NCBI RefSeq assembly: GCF_010730195.1
Contig: NZ_AP022613.1
Span: 4,464,001-4,528,000, forward strand
From: Mycobacterium conspicuum
GTDB taxonomy: Bacteria; Actinomycetota; Actinomycetes; Mycobacteriales; Mycobacteriaceae
Direction of reading: 5' to 3'
Length of the DNA: 64,000 nt
The notes below the pieces were generated by a model. It was not told the DNA's origin, searched no databases, and worked only from the letters and a program-made list of their open reading frames with translations. How positions within the stretch are numbered: the first letter of the stretch is position 1; every line of letters starts with the position of its first letter. Shown here one piece after another: positions 16,491-25,456 of this stretch. Position numbers and translations under genes: made by a program.

Positions 16491-17503
16491 TTGCAGTCCT
16501 TGAAGTACTGGATCATCCCGAACTGCTTGGCGCGGCCGCTGATTGCGCACATCCACGAATCGACGACCGGGCCGTTGGGGATGGTGAACGCGATCGCGTT
16601 GCCGTCGCCGGTCATGTTGGCCGCCTCGCGCAGGAAGACCGGGCTGATCTGCAGCAGGTTGCGCATCAGGTCGTCGTGTTGACCCAGCAGGGCGGTGAAA
16701 TCCGCCATGTCCTTGAGCATCGCGTCCACACCCGAGCGGTCGTTGACGACGATCTTGCCCAACACGTCCACCAGGCTCTGCAGGGACTGCATCATCGCGT
16801 GGAAAACCGCTCGGCGCGCGACGAATACACCGATCAGGTCCTGACCCTGGTTGACCAGGCTGCCGATGTTGGCCTGCTGGTTGCGCAGGGTGTTGGTGAC
16901 GCGCTCGGTGTTGGCGAGCAGCTGGCCCAACTGGTCGCGCCGCTGCGCGATGATCGACGACAACGCGTCGATGTTCGCCAGCGCCTGGGGCACCACCGCG
17001 GGCAGGCCCGTCATCTGCTTGCCCAGCACGGTCAGCGATGCCGCGAATTGGTCCGAGTCCAGCTGCTCGAAGGTGTTGGTGGCGTCCTTCAACGCCGTCT
17101 GCAGGTCGTAGGGGACCTCGGTGTGAGTCAACCCGAACGTGTTGTGCGGCAGGCGATCCGGACCCGCCGGCTGGACGGCCAGGTAGCGCCCACCGAGGAT
17201 GGTGGCGTCCTTGATCACCGCCTTAGAGTCCCTGCCCAGGGCGATGTCGTCGCGAATCTTCAGGCCCGCCTCGACGTGGTCGCCGTCGAGCTTCATGCTG
17301 GTGACCGTGCCGACCGGGATGCCCGCCACCATGATCGGGTTGCCGGGTTGCAGCGACGCGGCCTGCGCGAACTCGGCGGTGTATTGCCGGTATCCGGCGC
17401 CGACCTTGTGCGCCAACAGCATGGCCCCGATCACCGCGCCGACCACCACGACGGCGATAAACCCAAGCCAAGTCTTGTTGTAGCTCTCCAGCCGCCTAGC
17501 CAT
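16487..17503 (-). CDS. mceC: Mce-family protein, MceC position
   Basis: The 338-residue protein starts at the ATG at 17503, which overlaps the mceB stop by eight bases. An N-terminal transmembrane helix (WLGFIAVVVVGAVIGAMLLA, about residues 12-31) is followed by the MCE domain (YTAEFAQAASLQPGNPIMVA, IPVGTVTSMKLDG). A long helical part of about 140-280 contains repeated hydrophobic heptads. It ends with a short cysteine-bearing segment (WMCAISGRAKQFGMIQYFKDC) that may form a disulfide outside the membrane. Confidence 0.9.
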   Translation of the reverse strand: MARRLESYNKTWLGFIAVVVVGAVIGAMLLAHKVGAGYRQYTAEFAQAASLQPGNPIMVAGIPVGTVTSMKLDGDHVEAGLKIRDDIALGRDSKAVIKDATILGGRYLAVQPAGPDRLPHNTFGLTHTEVPYDLQTALKDATNTFEQLDSDQFAASLTVLGKQMTGLPAVVPQALANIDALSSIIAQRRDQLGQLLANTERVTNTLRNQQANIGSLVNQGQDLIGVFVARRAVFHAMMQSLQSLVDVLGKIVVNDRSGVDAMLKDMADFTALLGQHDDLMRNLLQISPVFLREAANMTGDGNAIAFTIPNGPVVDSWMCAISGRAKQFGMIQYFKDCK

Positions 17504-18551
17504 GGGCCGTGTTCCTGCACTTCGGGGTGTGCCACGTCTTGTTCCCCGGCGTGGCGGCGGCGACGATGATCGGCACCACATCGTTGAGGCCGGGGAAGAA
17601 CCCAAAGACGTTGATGTCACACGCGTAGGCGTCGCCGTAGGCGCCCTGATTTGCGCCCCGGGTGATGCCCTTCAACGCCAATGGGACGTTGTCGCCGAAG
17701 AACGCCACCTGAGGTTCGACGTTCAGGATGTGCCGGGTGACACCGGGCTGACGGTCGATGAATTCGCGCGCCGCGGGGTACACGTCCGTCGCGGAGGCCG
17801 ACAGCCGGTCCAGCGCCCGCGCCAGCGACCCCACCGAGGACACCAGCTCTGGGCGGCGCCCGTCGAGTTGGGAGACCAACGCGCGGGTCTGCACGATGAC
17901 ACCGTCGAGGTTGTCGTTCTGCGCCGCGAGGTTGCCGACCACCTTGTTCAGGTTGGTGATCACCGAGCCGAGGGATTGGTCACGTCCGGCGAATGTCTCT
18001 GTGAGCGTGGAGGTTCGGCTGACCAGCGTGGCCAGCGACGAGGTGTCACCCTGCAGCGACGCGATCACGCCCTTGGTCAAATTGTCGGCGTCGTGCGGGT
18101 TGAGCACGCTGAACAGCGGCTCGAAGCCGTTGAGGAGCGCGGTGACGTCGAAGGACGGTTCGGTGCGTTCCGTCGGGATGACGCTGCCGGGCGGCAGCTG
18201 CCGCCGGTCGCCCTGCTTGCCCAAAGACAGTCCGAGATAACGCTGTCCGACGATGTTCTGGTAGGTGACCGAGGCGATGGTGTTGCCGAACAGGTGCTGT
18301 TCCTGCTGCACCACGAAGGAGACCTTCGCCAATTTGCCTTCGAGGTCGATCTTTTCGACCCGACCCACCCGAACCCCGGCCATCCGGACGTCGTCGCCCT
18401 CGCGCAGGCCGTAGACGTCGGTGAACAGCGCGGCGTACGGGGTGGTCTTGCCGCCCACGTCGCGTCGCAGGCTGGCGTACACCAGCCAGGTGAGCGTCAG
18501 CGAGACGACCATGAACAGGGTGAGGCCGATCAGCGGGCCGCGGAACCTCAT
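17496..18551 (-). CDS. mceB: Mce-family protein, MceB position
   Basis: The 351-residue protein has an N-terminal transmembrane helix (residues 6-27) and an MCE domain (YAALFTDVYGLREGDDVRMA, VRVGRVEKIDLEGKLAKV). The central helical region covers about 130-260, and the C-terminus has cysteines in YACDINVFGFFPG and HTPKCRNTAHG. The size and the cysteine-bearing tail fit the B-type subunits of mycobacterial Mce systems. The ATG overlaps the mceA stop by four bases (18548-18551). Confidence 0.9.
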   Translation of the reverse strand: MRFRGPLIGLTLFMVVSLTLTWLVYASLRRDVGGKTTPYAALFTDVYGLREGDDVRMAGVRVGRVEKIDLEGKLAKVSFVVQQEQHLFGNTIASVTYQNIVGQRYLGLSLGKQGDRRQLPPGSVIPTERTEPSFDVTALLNGFEPLFSVLNPHDADNLTKGVIASLQGDTSSLATLVSRTSTLTETFAGRDQSLGSVITNLNKVVGNLAAQNDNLDGVIVQTRALVSQLDGRRPELVSSVGSLARALDRLSASATDVYPAAREFIDRQPGVTRHILNVEPQVAFFGDNVPLALKGITRGANQGAYGDAYACDINVFGFFPGLNDVVPIIVAAATPGNKTWHTPKCRNTAHG

Positions 18552-20131
18552 TTGGGTCCCCCGGCCGGGTGCTTCAGCGAGACGGTGGTGCCGCGCGCGA
18601 TCGGACCCAGCAGCAGCTCGGTGGCCGCGGTGGCGGGTTGGCCGGTGATCACGCTCAGCATCTCGTGCTCATAGTGGCTGCCGACGGGCCCGACGGTGCC
18701 GCCGAATGAAGCTTGGGGAACCCACGGCGCCTTCGGCGCGACCGGGGCGACCCACGGTGCATGCGCCCCCGGGTCCGGCGGTGCGGGGCCCGGTGCGGGG
18801 TTATCCGGGTTGGCAGTCCCCGGTACCGGCGCGGACGGGGGCAGCCAGGAGGGCAGCGGCGGGTTGGGGTCGGCCAGGTTGGGGTTCGGGTTGATCAAAG
18901 GCGGCCCGACGGCGACCAGGTTTCCGTCCGGTCCGATCACGGTGCCCGGTGGCGGGGCGAGATCCTTGGGCGGCTGATAGTTCTGCGGCAGCAGCACTTC
19001 CGGTAAATCGGGGCGCACCGGCACCAGCGGCGCGGTGAAGCAACTGGGTCCCTTCAGCTCGCCGTAGTGCGGGCAATCGGCGCGCGTGTACGCATAGCTC
19101 GGGGTGAACGACAACATCGCTCGCAGGTTGCCGATGCCCTCGGGGGTCGCGACGTTCGCCATGTACTTGTCGGCGAGGTTGTCCAGCTCGATCACGGCGG
19201 GCAGGAGGTTGTGCGAGTTTTGCGCCAAAACCCCCAGCACCGGGGTGAAGTCGGTGGTGATCCGGATGAGCTGGTCGATGTGATTGCTAAACGATTGGTA
19301 CGTGGTGCCGACCGTGTTACCGGCGCCGGAGAGCAGCGCCGCCAATTGGTCACGCGTTTCGGCGAAGGTCCGCATCGGTTCGACGGCCTGGTGCAGCGCG
19401 TCGAGAAGGTCGGGCGCCGTCGCCTGCAGCCCCCGGGTGGCGTCGATCAGCGCGGCGACCGTCGAGGGACCGGCGTCGGTGCTGACGATCGAATTCAGTT
19501 GATCCAGAAGGTGATTCAGCTGTGTCGCGCCGGTCAACAGGGCGCCGCGGCGATGGTCGGTGGCGGCCGCCAGCGCGGCCAGGATGCCCACCGATCGGTC
19601 GTCGCGGCCCCGCCCGGACGCGGACAGCAGGTCACGCAGCTTGCTGATGGTGGTTTGGAACAGCACGGTCGGCAGCCGGGTGTCCTCGGGAATGTGCGCG
19701 CCCGCCCGGATCCGGGCACCAGCGGCGCCAGAACGACTGTCCACCAACTGAACTGACGACACCGCGAACACGTTGCTCGGCACGACGCGCGCCGTCAGCG
19801 CCGCGGGGATCGACTTGGCGTATTCCGGGTCGAGGTTGATGTGGACGTGGTTGGGTTTCCCGTTGGTGGCGGGAACGACGTCGTCGACGGTGCCGACGAG
19901 CAGGCCGTGGTATTTGACGTCGGATCGCTGCGGCAGGCCGTCGCCGACGTTGACCAAGTCGGCGACCACGGCGACGTGGTCGTCGAGGCGACCCGTCGAC
20001 TTGACCACCAGCCCCACGGTGAGCGCCGCCGCGAGCGCCACCACCAGCAGCCCGGAGCCGACCAGCTGTCGGTCCGACGCGCCCCGCCCGTCGGGCTCGA
20101 AGGAGTTGCGCCCGCCCATCGACCTAGCCAC
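18548..20131 (-). CDS. mceA: Mce-family protein, MceA position
   Basis: At 527 residues this is the longest MCE protein in the operon. The transmembrane helix at about residues 25-45 (LVGSGLLVVALAAALTVGLV) is followed by the MCE domain (VVADLVNVGDGLPQRSDVKY, LLVGTVDDVVPATNGKPNHV). Next come a helical tunnel-forming region to about residue 370 and a strongly proline-rich tail of about 120 residues (PPLINPNPNLADPNPPLPSW type). A GTG start overlaps the yrbEB stop by eight bases; an ATG four codons further in is an alternative. Proline-rich tails on A subunits are common and may reach into the cell wall. Confidence 0.9.
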   Translation of the reverse strand: MARSMGGRNSFEPDGRGASDRQLVGSGLLVVALAAALTVGLVVKSTGRLDDHVAVVADLVNVGDGLPQRSDVKYHGLLVGTVDDVVPATNGKPNHVHINLDPEYAKSIPAALTARVVPSNVFAVSSVQLVDSRSGAAGARIRAGAHIPEDTRLPTVLFQTTISKLRDLLSASGRGRDDRSVGILAALAAATDHRRGALLTGATQLNHLLDQLNSIVSTDAGPSTVAALIDATRGLQATAPDLLDALHQAVEPMRTFAETRDQLAALLSGAGNTVGTTYQSFSNHIDQLIRITTDFTPVLGVLAQNSHNLLPAVIELDNLADKYMANVATPEGIGNLRAMLSFTPSYAYTRADCPHYGELKGPSCFTAPLVPVRPDLPEVLLPQNYQPPKDLAPPPGTVIGPDGNLVAVGPPLINPNPNLADPNPPLPSWLPPSAPVPGTANPDNPAPGPAPPDPGAHAPWVAPVAPKAPWVPQASFGGTVGPVGSHYEHEMLSVITGQPATAATELLLGPIARGTTVSLKHPAGGPK

Positions 20132-20942
20132 CGAACCTCGCGCCGGTGCCGACCCCCCACAGCGCCATGGTGAGCAGCATGTTGGCCATGATCACGACGA
20201 CGACGCTGGCCCGCATGGCGTGTCCGGCGGCGACGCCCACGCCCTCGGGGCCGCCGCTGGCGTAGTAGCCGTAATAGCACTGGATGGTGGTGGAGATCCA
20301 CACGAAGATGACGGCCTTGACGAACGAGTAGACGATGTCGTTGCCGGCCAGCATCAGCGAAAAGTAGTGCAGGTAGGACCCGGTGGAACCGCCGCCGCTG
20401 AGCTGCACCACCGCCTGCGCGCTCAGGTAGCTGATCGCCAGGCACGCCGCGTACAGCGGGATGATCGCCACGACCGCGGCCATCAGCCGGGTCGTCACCA
20501 GGTAGGGGATGGGGCGGATCGCCAGCGAGTCCATCGCGTCGATCTCCTCGGCGATCCGCATCGCCCCCAGCTGCGCGGTGAACCGGCAGCCGGCCTGCAT
20601 GGAGAACGCCATGGCGGCCATCAGCGGCGCCAATTCGCGGGTGTTGACCAGCGAGGAGATGAAGCCGGTCGCCGGTCCCAGTCCGAGCAGGTCGAGGAAG
20701 TTGTAGCCCTCGATCCCGATCAGCGCGCCGACGGTCGCGCCGAGCACGACGGCCACGCCGGCGGTGCCGCCGCCGACCACCAGCGAGCCGTTGCCCCAGG
20801 TGATGTTCGACAGCAGTCGCAGGAACTCGCCGCGGTATTGACGCAGCGCGATCGGGATGCCGGCGAGGGCCCGGACAAAGAACAGCAGCATGTGGCCGAG
20901 CCGGGCGATCGGCTCGGTCACCGGGCCTGTCGTGAGCGTCAT
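20124..20942 (-). CDS. yrbEB: MlaE/YrbE-family ABC permease, YrbEB position
   Basis: The 272-residue integral membrane protein has five or six hydrophobic segments and the MlaE signature region around EEIDAMDSLAIRPIPYLVTT. It pairs with YrbEA as the permease of the Mce lipid importer, while the ATPase (MceG) is normally encoded elsewhere. The ATG at 20942 overlaps the yrbEA stop (ATGA), and the 3' end overlaps the mceA start. The long open frame upstream of this ATG is only overlap with yrbEA. Confidence 0.92.
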   Translation of the reverse strand: MTLTTGPVTEPIARLGHMLLFFVRALAGIPIALRQYRGEFLRLLSNITWGNGSLVVGGGTAGVAVVLGATVGALIGIEGYNFLDLLGLGPATGFISSLVNTRELAPLMAAMAFSMQAGCRFTAQLGAMRIAEEIDAMDSLAIRPIPYLVTTRLMAAVVAIIPLYAACLAISYLSAQAVVQLSGGGSTGSYLHYFSLMLAGNDIVYSFVKAVIFVWISTTIQCYYGYYASGGPEGVGVAAGHAMRASVVVVIMANMLLTMALWGVGTGARFGG

Positions 20943-21871
20943 AGGCCCGTCCTGGGCACCAACATGATGTAGAGCTGGCTGATGGCGACGTTGACGATCA
21001 TCAGTAACAAGACGGCTTCGACGACGGCCGCGTTCACCGAGTTCGCCACGCCCGTCGGGCCGCCCTTGGTGGACAGGCCCTTCTGGGCCGAGACCACCGC
21101 GACGATGGCTCCGAAGATGACCGCCTTCAGCAGCGCCAGGATCATGTCGTCGGTGGTGGCGAACGCCGCGAACGTCGACACGAAGCTGCCCGGAGCGCCG
21201 TCTTGGAAGTACACGTTGAACAGGTAGCTGGCGAAGAACCCGACGAAGCAGACCACTCCGGTGAGGGCGACGCCGACCATGATCGCGGCGGCAAACCGGG
21301 GCACCACCAACCGGCGGATCACCGAAACGCCCATCACCTCCATGGCGTCGGTCTCTTCCCGCATGGTCCGCGACCCCAGGTCGGCGGTGATCGCCGAACC
21401 GACCGCCGACGCCATCAGCAGCGCGGCCACCAGCGACGCGCCCTGGCGGATGACGGCGAGTCCGCTGGCGGCGCCGGCCAGCGAGGTGGCGCCCACCTGG
21501 CCCGCGAGCAAGGCGAACTGAACCGACAACGTCACGCCGATCGGCAGGGCCACCAGAATCGTCGGCAACACGGCCGTCCCGGCCATGAACGCGCCTTGCC
21601 GGACGAACTCTTCCCATTGGAATCGGCCGGTCACCAGGTCGATGAAGAAGTACTGCAGGGTGCGCATGCCCAGGACGAACTGCTCCCCGACCGTGGCGAG
21701 CGACGCCAGCGGATGACGTTTGAGGTACCCGATCGACCAGTCCTGAATGGCGGCCGTGCCCTCCAGGGGCGCATCCTGTGCGCCGGCTTCATCGATCATC
21801 GATTGCTCCGGCAAAGCCACGCCACCGGTCATCGCGTACCAGTACTCGCCTTCATCGGCGCGCTCTCCCAC
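20939..21871 (-). CDS. yrbEA: MlaE/YrbE-family ABC permease, YrbEA position; first gene of the mce operon
   Basis: The 310-residue protein has the MlaE domain with EETDAMEVMGVSVIRRLVVP, the counterpart of the EExDAL permease signature, and at least five transmembrane segments. About 45 polar N-terminal residues before the first helix make it longer than usual. The true start may therefore be an ATG at 21832 or 21799 rather than the GTG at 21871. It opens the leftward unit 21871 to about 10600, in which every gene overlaps or nearly touches its neighbour. Upstream lies a 221-bp gap shared with the divergent pterin dehydratase gene; I see no convincing operator there. Confidence 0.9.
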   Translation of the reverse strand: MGERADEGEYWYAMTGGVALPEQSMIDEAGAQDAPLEGTAAIQDWSIGYLKRHPLASLATVGEQFVLGMRTLQYFFIDLVTGRFQWEEFVRQGAFMAGTAVLPTILVALPIGVTLSVQFALLAGQVGATSLAGAASGLAVIRQGASLVAALLMASAVGSAITADLGSRTMREETDAMEVMGVSVIRRLVVPRFAAAIMVGVALTGVVCFVGFFASYLFNVYFQDGAPGSFVSTFAAFATTDDMILALLKAVIFGAIVAVVSAQKGLSTKGGPTGVANSVNAAVVEAVLLLMIVNVAISQLYIMLVPRTGL

Positions 21872-22092
21872 CGTTACTGCCTGAGTGCCGAACAGAAAAC
21901 GCGAGCACGTTTGAGTGCAATCTGCAGCCCAATCGGTCCGCGGTAGCTTACTAAATCGGCACTTTCCATGCTGTACATTCGCCCAATTGGCTCGTCGTTC
22001 GGCAGCCTCGGCACGGTGCCCTTGCGGTGGTCAGCAAACGCCGGCACGGCGCGCGCCGTCGGCGTAACGGGCGCAGCGGTACCGTGAGGAAC

Positions 22093-22377
22093 ATGGCTGT
22101 GTTAACGGATGAACAAGTGGACGCCGCACTGCCCGACCTCGACGGCTGGGAGCACGCCGACGGCGTCCTGCGCCGGTCGATCAAATTCCCGAGTTTCCTC
22201 GCCGGCATCGACGTGGTGCGCCGGGTAGCCGAGCACGCGGAGAGCAAGGATCATCACCCGGATATCGATATTCGTTGGCGGACAGTGACTTTCGCATTGG
22301 TCACGCATTCCGAGGGTGGCATCACCCGCAACGACGTCGAGATGGCGCGCGATATCGACGCGATTGTCGCGGACTAG
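22093..22377 (+). CDS. Pterin-4a-carbinolamine dehydratase
   Basis: The 94-residue protein matches the family length and carries its signature: ESKDHHPD, then W in RWRTVTF, H in THSEGG and the late NDVEMARDID aspartate. The enzyme dehydrates 4a-hydroxytetrahydropterin in tetrahydrobiopterin recycling; in mycobacteria its partner is unclear because no aromatic amino acid hydroxylase is nearby. The neighbour is PimE, the same pair I recall in M. tuberculosis (Rv1159A next to Rv1159). The ATG at 22093 is used; the frame is open further upstream without family resemblance. The last 56 bases overlap the 3' end of pimE on the other strand. Confidence 0.92.
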   Translation: MAVLTDEQVDAALPDLDGWEHADGVLRRSIKFPSFLAGIDVVRRVAEHAESKDHHPDIDIRWRTVTFALVTHSEGGITRNDVEMARDIDAIVAD

Positions 22378-23536
22378 CCGCAATCCACACCAGGGTGGCC
22401 AGCGCCGCCACGATGTAGATCAGCCCCGCCCAGGCCAGATACCAGGGACGGCCGATCTGCCAGATGGTCGGCTGCGCGAAGCTCAGTAGCCAGGGCACGC
22501 CGACGATGGTGAGCGCCAACCACCCCCAGCCAAAAATCCGCGCGCCCGGGCGTTCGCGTACCGGCCCCTGAATCAGCCAGATCATCAGCGGCACCAGCCA
22601 CACCCAGTGGTGGGTCCACGAGATCGGCGAAAGCAACAGCCCGAACACCTCGACCACCAGCAACCTGCCCAGCCGATCGGACTCGTCCAGCGCGCGCCAG
22701 GCCAGCACCGCCAGCACCGCCGTCACCGCGATCGCGGCCAGCACCAGCGGGCCAAAACCCGCGTCATGCCCGAGGATTCGCGAAATGCCGCCGCGCCAGG
22801 ACTGATTGAACGACGTGGCGATCGGCCCGACCCGACGCGCGTCGCCGAGCAGGTCGGTGAAGTAGTAGCGGGCCTGATCGCCCACGACCACCACCGACAC
22901 CGCGACGCTGGCGACGAACACGACCGCCGAGCAGACGGCGGCGCCGTAACGCCGGACTCCGAGCAGATACACCCCGGCGATCGCCGGCGTCAGCTTGATC
23001 CCGGACGCCAGGCCGACCAGTAGTCCCGTCAACCACCACCGGGTGCTGCAAACCGCCCACAGCACCGCGAGCATCAGCAGCATATTGATCTGCCCGTAGT
23101 CGAAGGTGCTGCGCAGCGGCTCGATCCAGATGGTGGCCGCGGTCCACAGCATGGCGGCGCGGTGACCGCCTTGAACATCACTGCCCAGCAGGCGCTGGCT
23201 GAGTCGGATCGCGCCGTACAGCGCGGCGATCGTCGCGGCCTGCCACAGAAAAGCGACCAGTCCGAACGGCAGCAGGTGCAGCGGATAGAAGACGACCGCG
23301 GCAAACGGCGGATAGGTGAACGGCAGCGGGAAGTCCGGCGTCTGGTCGGCGTAGACGTAGCTGTAGAGGGTGCCGGGGTGGTCGAGGGCGGCGGCCCCGC
23401 CCAGGTAGACGTGCAGGTCGACGAAGTTGGCGCCGTTGGGCGCCAGGTACGTCCAGGCGAGCCGGGCCGCGATGCTGACGATCAACAGAACTGGCGCGGC
23501 GGATTGCAGCCGAGTCGCGAGCCGCCGCGTGGTCAT
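22322..23536 (-). CDS. pimE: Polyprenol-phosphate-mannose-dependent alpha-1,2-mannosyltransferase PimE
   Basis: The 404-residue polytopic membrane protein is of the GT87/DUF2029 type, with about nine to eleven hydrophobic segments. The external loop near the N-terminus reads NFVDLHVYLGG; its Asp40 probably corresponds to the essential Asp58 reported for M. tuberculosis PimE. Other family features are PFTYPPFAAVVFYP near residue 75 and SPISWTHHWVWLVP near residue 305. PimE adds the fifth mannose in the synthesis of polar phosphatidylinositol mannosides from polyprenyl-phosphate mannose at the outer face of the membrane. The assignment rests on sequence features and on the adjacent pterin dehydratase and Ala/Pro-rich genes. 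Confidence 0.88.
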   Translation of the reverse strand: MTTRRLATRLQSAAPVLLIVSIAARLAWTYLAPNGANFVDLHVYLGGAAALDHPGTLYSYVYADQTPDFPLPFTYPPFAAVVFYPLHLLPFGLVAFLWQAATIAALYGAIRLSQRLLGSDVQGGHRAAMLWTAATIWIEPLRSTFDYGQINMLLMLAVLWAVCSTRWWLTGLLVGLASGIKLTPAIAGVYLLGVRRYGAAVCSAVVFVASVAVSVVVVGDQARYYFTDLLGDARRVGPIATSFNQSWRGGISRILGHDAGFGPLVLAAIAVTAVLAVLAWRALDESDRLGRLLVVEVFGLLLSPISWTHHWVWLVPLMIWLIQGPVRERPGARIFGWGWLALTIVGVPWLLSFAQPTIWQIGRPWYLAWAGLIYIVAALATLVWIAASPRQSRRYRAPSRRRCG

Positions 23537-23691
23537 GGTGTCTACCCGCCCGACTTTAGCGAGCGGAGCGTTCGGTCACTGCCACCGCACGTATGAATAA
23601 CGATCCCATAAATGCCACACGTGTCACTTGAGTCCCACCAGCATCAAAGTAACTTCGGGCCGGAACCTGTCGTCGATCCCCAGGGAGAGTC

Positions 23692-24396
23692 ATGCCAACC
23701 ATCTGGACCTACTTGCGCGCAACCGCCGTCGTCGTCGGTTCCTCCGCAGCATTGCTGACGGGCGGTATCGCCCACGCTGACCCCGTGCCGGCCCCGGCGC
23801 CCGCGCCGGACATGTCGGCCGTCGCGAACATTCCGCAGCAGCTGATCGCGTCGGCGGCCAACGCCCCGCAGATTCTGCAAAACCTCGCGACGGCGCTCGG
23901 TGCTACCCCGCCGGCCGCCCCGCAGGCCCCCGGGATCACCTTCCCGGGCCTGGCTCCCGCCTCGGCGGCGACACCCGGTTCCCCGGCGGCGATCCCGTCG
24001 ATCCCGGGCCTGACCCCGCCGGCGGCCGCGGCACCCGCGGCGCCCGCGGCGGCCCCGACGATTCCCGGGGTCAACGCACCGATCCCGGGCCTGACCGCGC
24101 CGGCCGCTCCGGCGGCACCGGCGGCTCCCGCGTCGCCGCTGTCCATCCCGGGGCTCACCACGCCCGCCGCGCCTGCCTCGGCCACCGCCCCGGCATCGGC
24201 TCCCGGGGTGGCGAAGGTTGAGATGCCCGCGATTCCGGGCCTGCCGCTGAATGTGCCGTCGCAGATCTCGCTGCCGCGGGACCTGCCGGCGCTCGCCAAC
24301 GGCGTCGTCCCGGCCGCGCCGGTGGCGGCTCCCGCGCCGGCCGCACCCGCGCCGGCGCCGGTCGCGCCGACGTCGTTGCTGGCCGCCCTGCCCTGA
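23692..24396 (+). CDS. Secreted Ala/Pro-rich protein (Rv1158c-like)
   Basis: A 234-residue secreted protein. A clear signal peptide (TAVVVGSSAALLTGGIAHA) is cleaved before Asp-Pro, leaving the mature N-terminus DPVPAPAPAP. The mature part is low-complexity Ala/Pro/Gly with repeated IPGL(T/N)P-type units (PGLTPP, PGVNAPIPGLTAP, PGLTTP), spaced about 20-30 residues apart. A short conserved stretch VEMPAIPGLPLNVPSQISL precedes a Pro/Ala tail. The gene is divergent from pimE and 46 bp ahead of a second Ala/Pro-rich gene. Proline-rich envelope proteins of this type are substrates for O-mannosylation in mycobacteria, which would suit proximity to a mannosyltransferase; that link is inference. Confidence 0.8.
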   Translation: MPTIWTYLRATAVVVGSSAALLTGGIAHADPVPAPAPAPDMSAVANIPQQLIASAANAPQILQNLATALGATPPAAPQAPGITFPGLAPASAATPGSPAAIPSIPGLTPPAAAAPAAPAAAPTIPGVNAPIPGLTAPAAPAAPAAPASPLSIPGLTTPAAPASATAPASAPGVAKVEMPAIPGLPLNVPSQISLPRDLPALANGVVPAAPVAAPAPAAPAPAPVAPTSLLAALP

Positions 24397-24442
24397 TCAG
24401 CCCCTTAGACGGCTGACCCACCACCGACGACCGGAGGACATC

Positions 24443-25453
24443 ATGGCAAGCACTTTCGCTAAAGGTTTGGCTGCCGTGGGTGTCGTGGCCTCGGCGACGG
24501 CTGCCGCGTTCGGGCTTTCCCCGAGCGCGGCAGCCGATCCGGCGGCCAACCCCGGTGGGGCGCCCAACACCACCCAAGAGCTGCCGGGTCTGCCGGCCTT
24601 GGCCCAGTTGAGCCCGATCATCCAGCAGGCGGCCAGCAACCCGCAGCAGGCGACGCAGCTGCTGATGGCCGCGGCGCAAGCGTTCGCCCACACCCCGGGG
24701 GCGCCCAGCGAATCCAGGAACGTGGCGACGTCGGTGAACCAGTTCGTGGCCAGTCCGACCAGCCCGCCCGCGGCCGCCGTCGCGCCCGAGACCGGCCCGG
24801 TGCCCCACGTGCCACCGCCCGGTGTCGTGCCGGGCACGCAATCCCACCTGCCGACGGGTATCGACCCGGTTCATGCCGCGGGCCCGGCGCCCGCCGCGGC
24901 ACCGGCACCGGCCCCTGAACCGGCCCCGGCCCCGGCCACCGGCCCGGTCGCGGCCCCCGCCGCGGCAACCGGCACAGCCCCGGCGCCCGCGGACGCTCCT
25001 GCCCCGGCGCCTGCCGCCGCGGCGGCCCCGAATTTCGGCCCGGACGCCCCGCCGACGCAAGACTTCATGTATCCCTCGATCGGCACCAATTGCCTTGCGG
25101 ACGGCAATAGTTCGATCGCCACCGCGCTATCGGTGGCGGGGCCGGCCAAGATCCCGACGCCCGGTCCCGGCCCGGGGCAGACGGCCTATGTGTTCACCGC
25201 GGTCGGCACGCCCGGGCCCGCCGAGGTGCAGAAGCTGCCGTTGAACGTCACCTGGGTGAACCTGACCACCGGCAAGTCCGGAACGGTGGCGCTCAAGCCG
25301 CGCTCCGACATCAACCCGGACGGGCCCACGACGTTGACGGCGATCGCCGACACCGGCTCCGGCAGCGTCATGTCGACGATCTTCGGGCAGGTCAGCACCA
25401 AAGACCATCAGTGCCAGTTCATGCCCACCATCGGCTCGACGGTGGTGCCTTAA
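24443..25453 (+). CDS. Secreted Ala/Pro-rich protein with C-terminal globular domain (Rv1157c-like)
   Basis: The 336-residue protein has a strong GGAGG ribosome site before its ATG. The signal peptide (about residues 1-31) ends SAAADP, like its neighbour. The first half has a helical QQATQLLMAAAQAFAHTP region, the middle (about 135-205) is a Pro/Ala linker of PAPAP repeats, and the last 125 residues form a beta-rich domain. That domain has two cysteines (IGTNCLADG and HQCQFMP) that could form a disulfide. The layout is a wall-spanning linker with an exposed domain. Function is unknown; co-transcription with the previous gene is likely. Confidence 0.8.
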   Translation: MASTFAKGLAAVGVVASATAAAFGLSPSAAADPAANPGGAPNTTQELPGLPALAQLSPIIQQAASNPQQATQLLMAAAQAFAHTPGAPSESRNVATSVNQFVASPTSPPAAAVAPETGPVPHVPPPGVVPGTQSHLPTGIDPVHAAGPAPAAAPAPAPEPAPAPATGPVAAPAAATGTAPAPADAPAPAPAAAAAPNFGPDAPPTQDFMYPSIGTNCLADGNSSIATALSVAGPAKIPTPGPGPGQTAYVFTAVGTPGPAEVQKLPLNVTWVNLTTGKSGTVALKPRSDINPDGPTTLTAIADTGSGSVMSTIFGQVSTKDHQCQFMPTIGSTVVP

Positions 25454-25456
25454 GCG

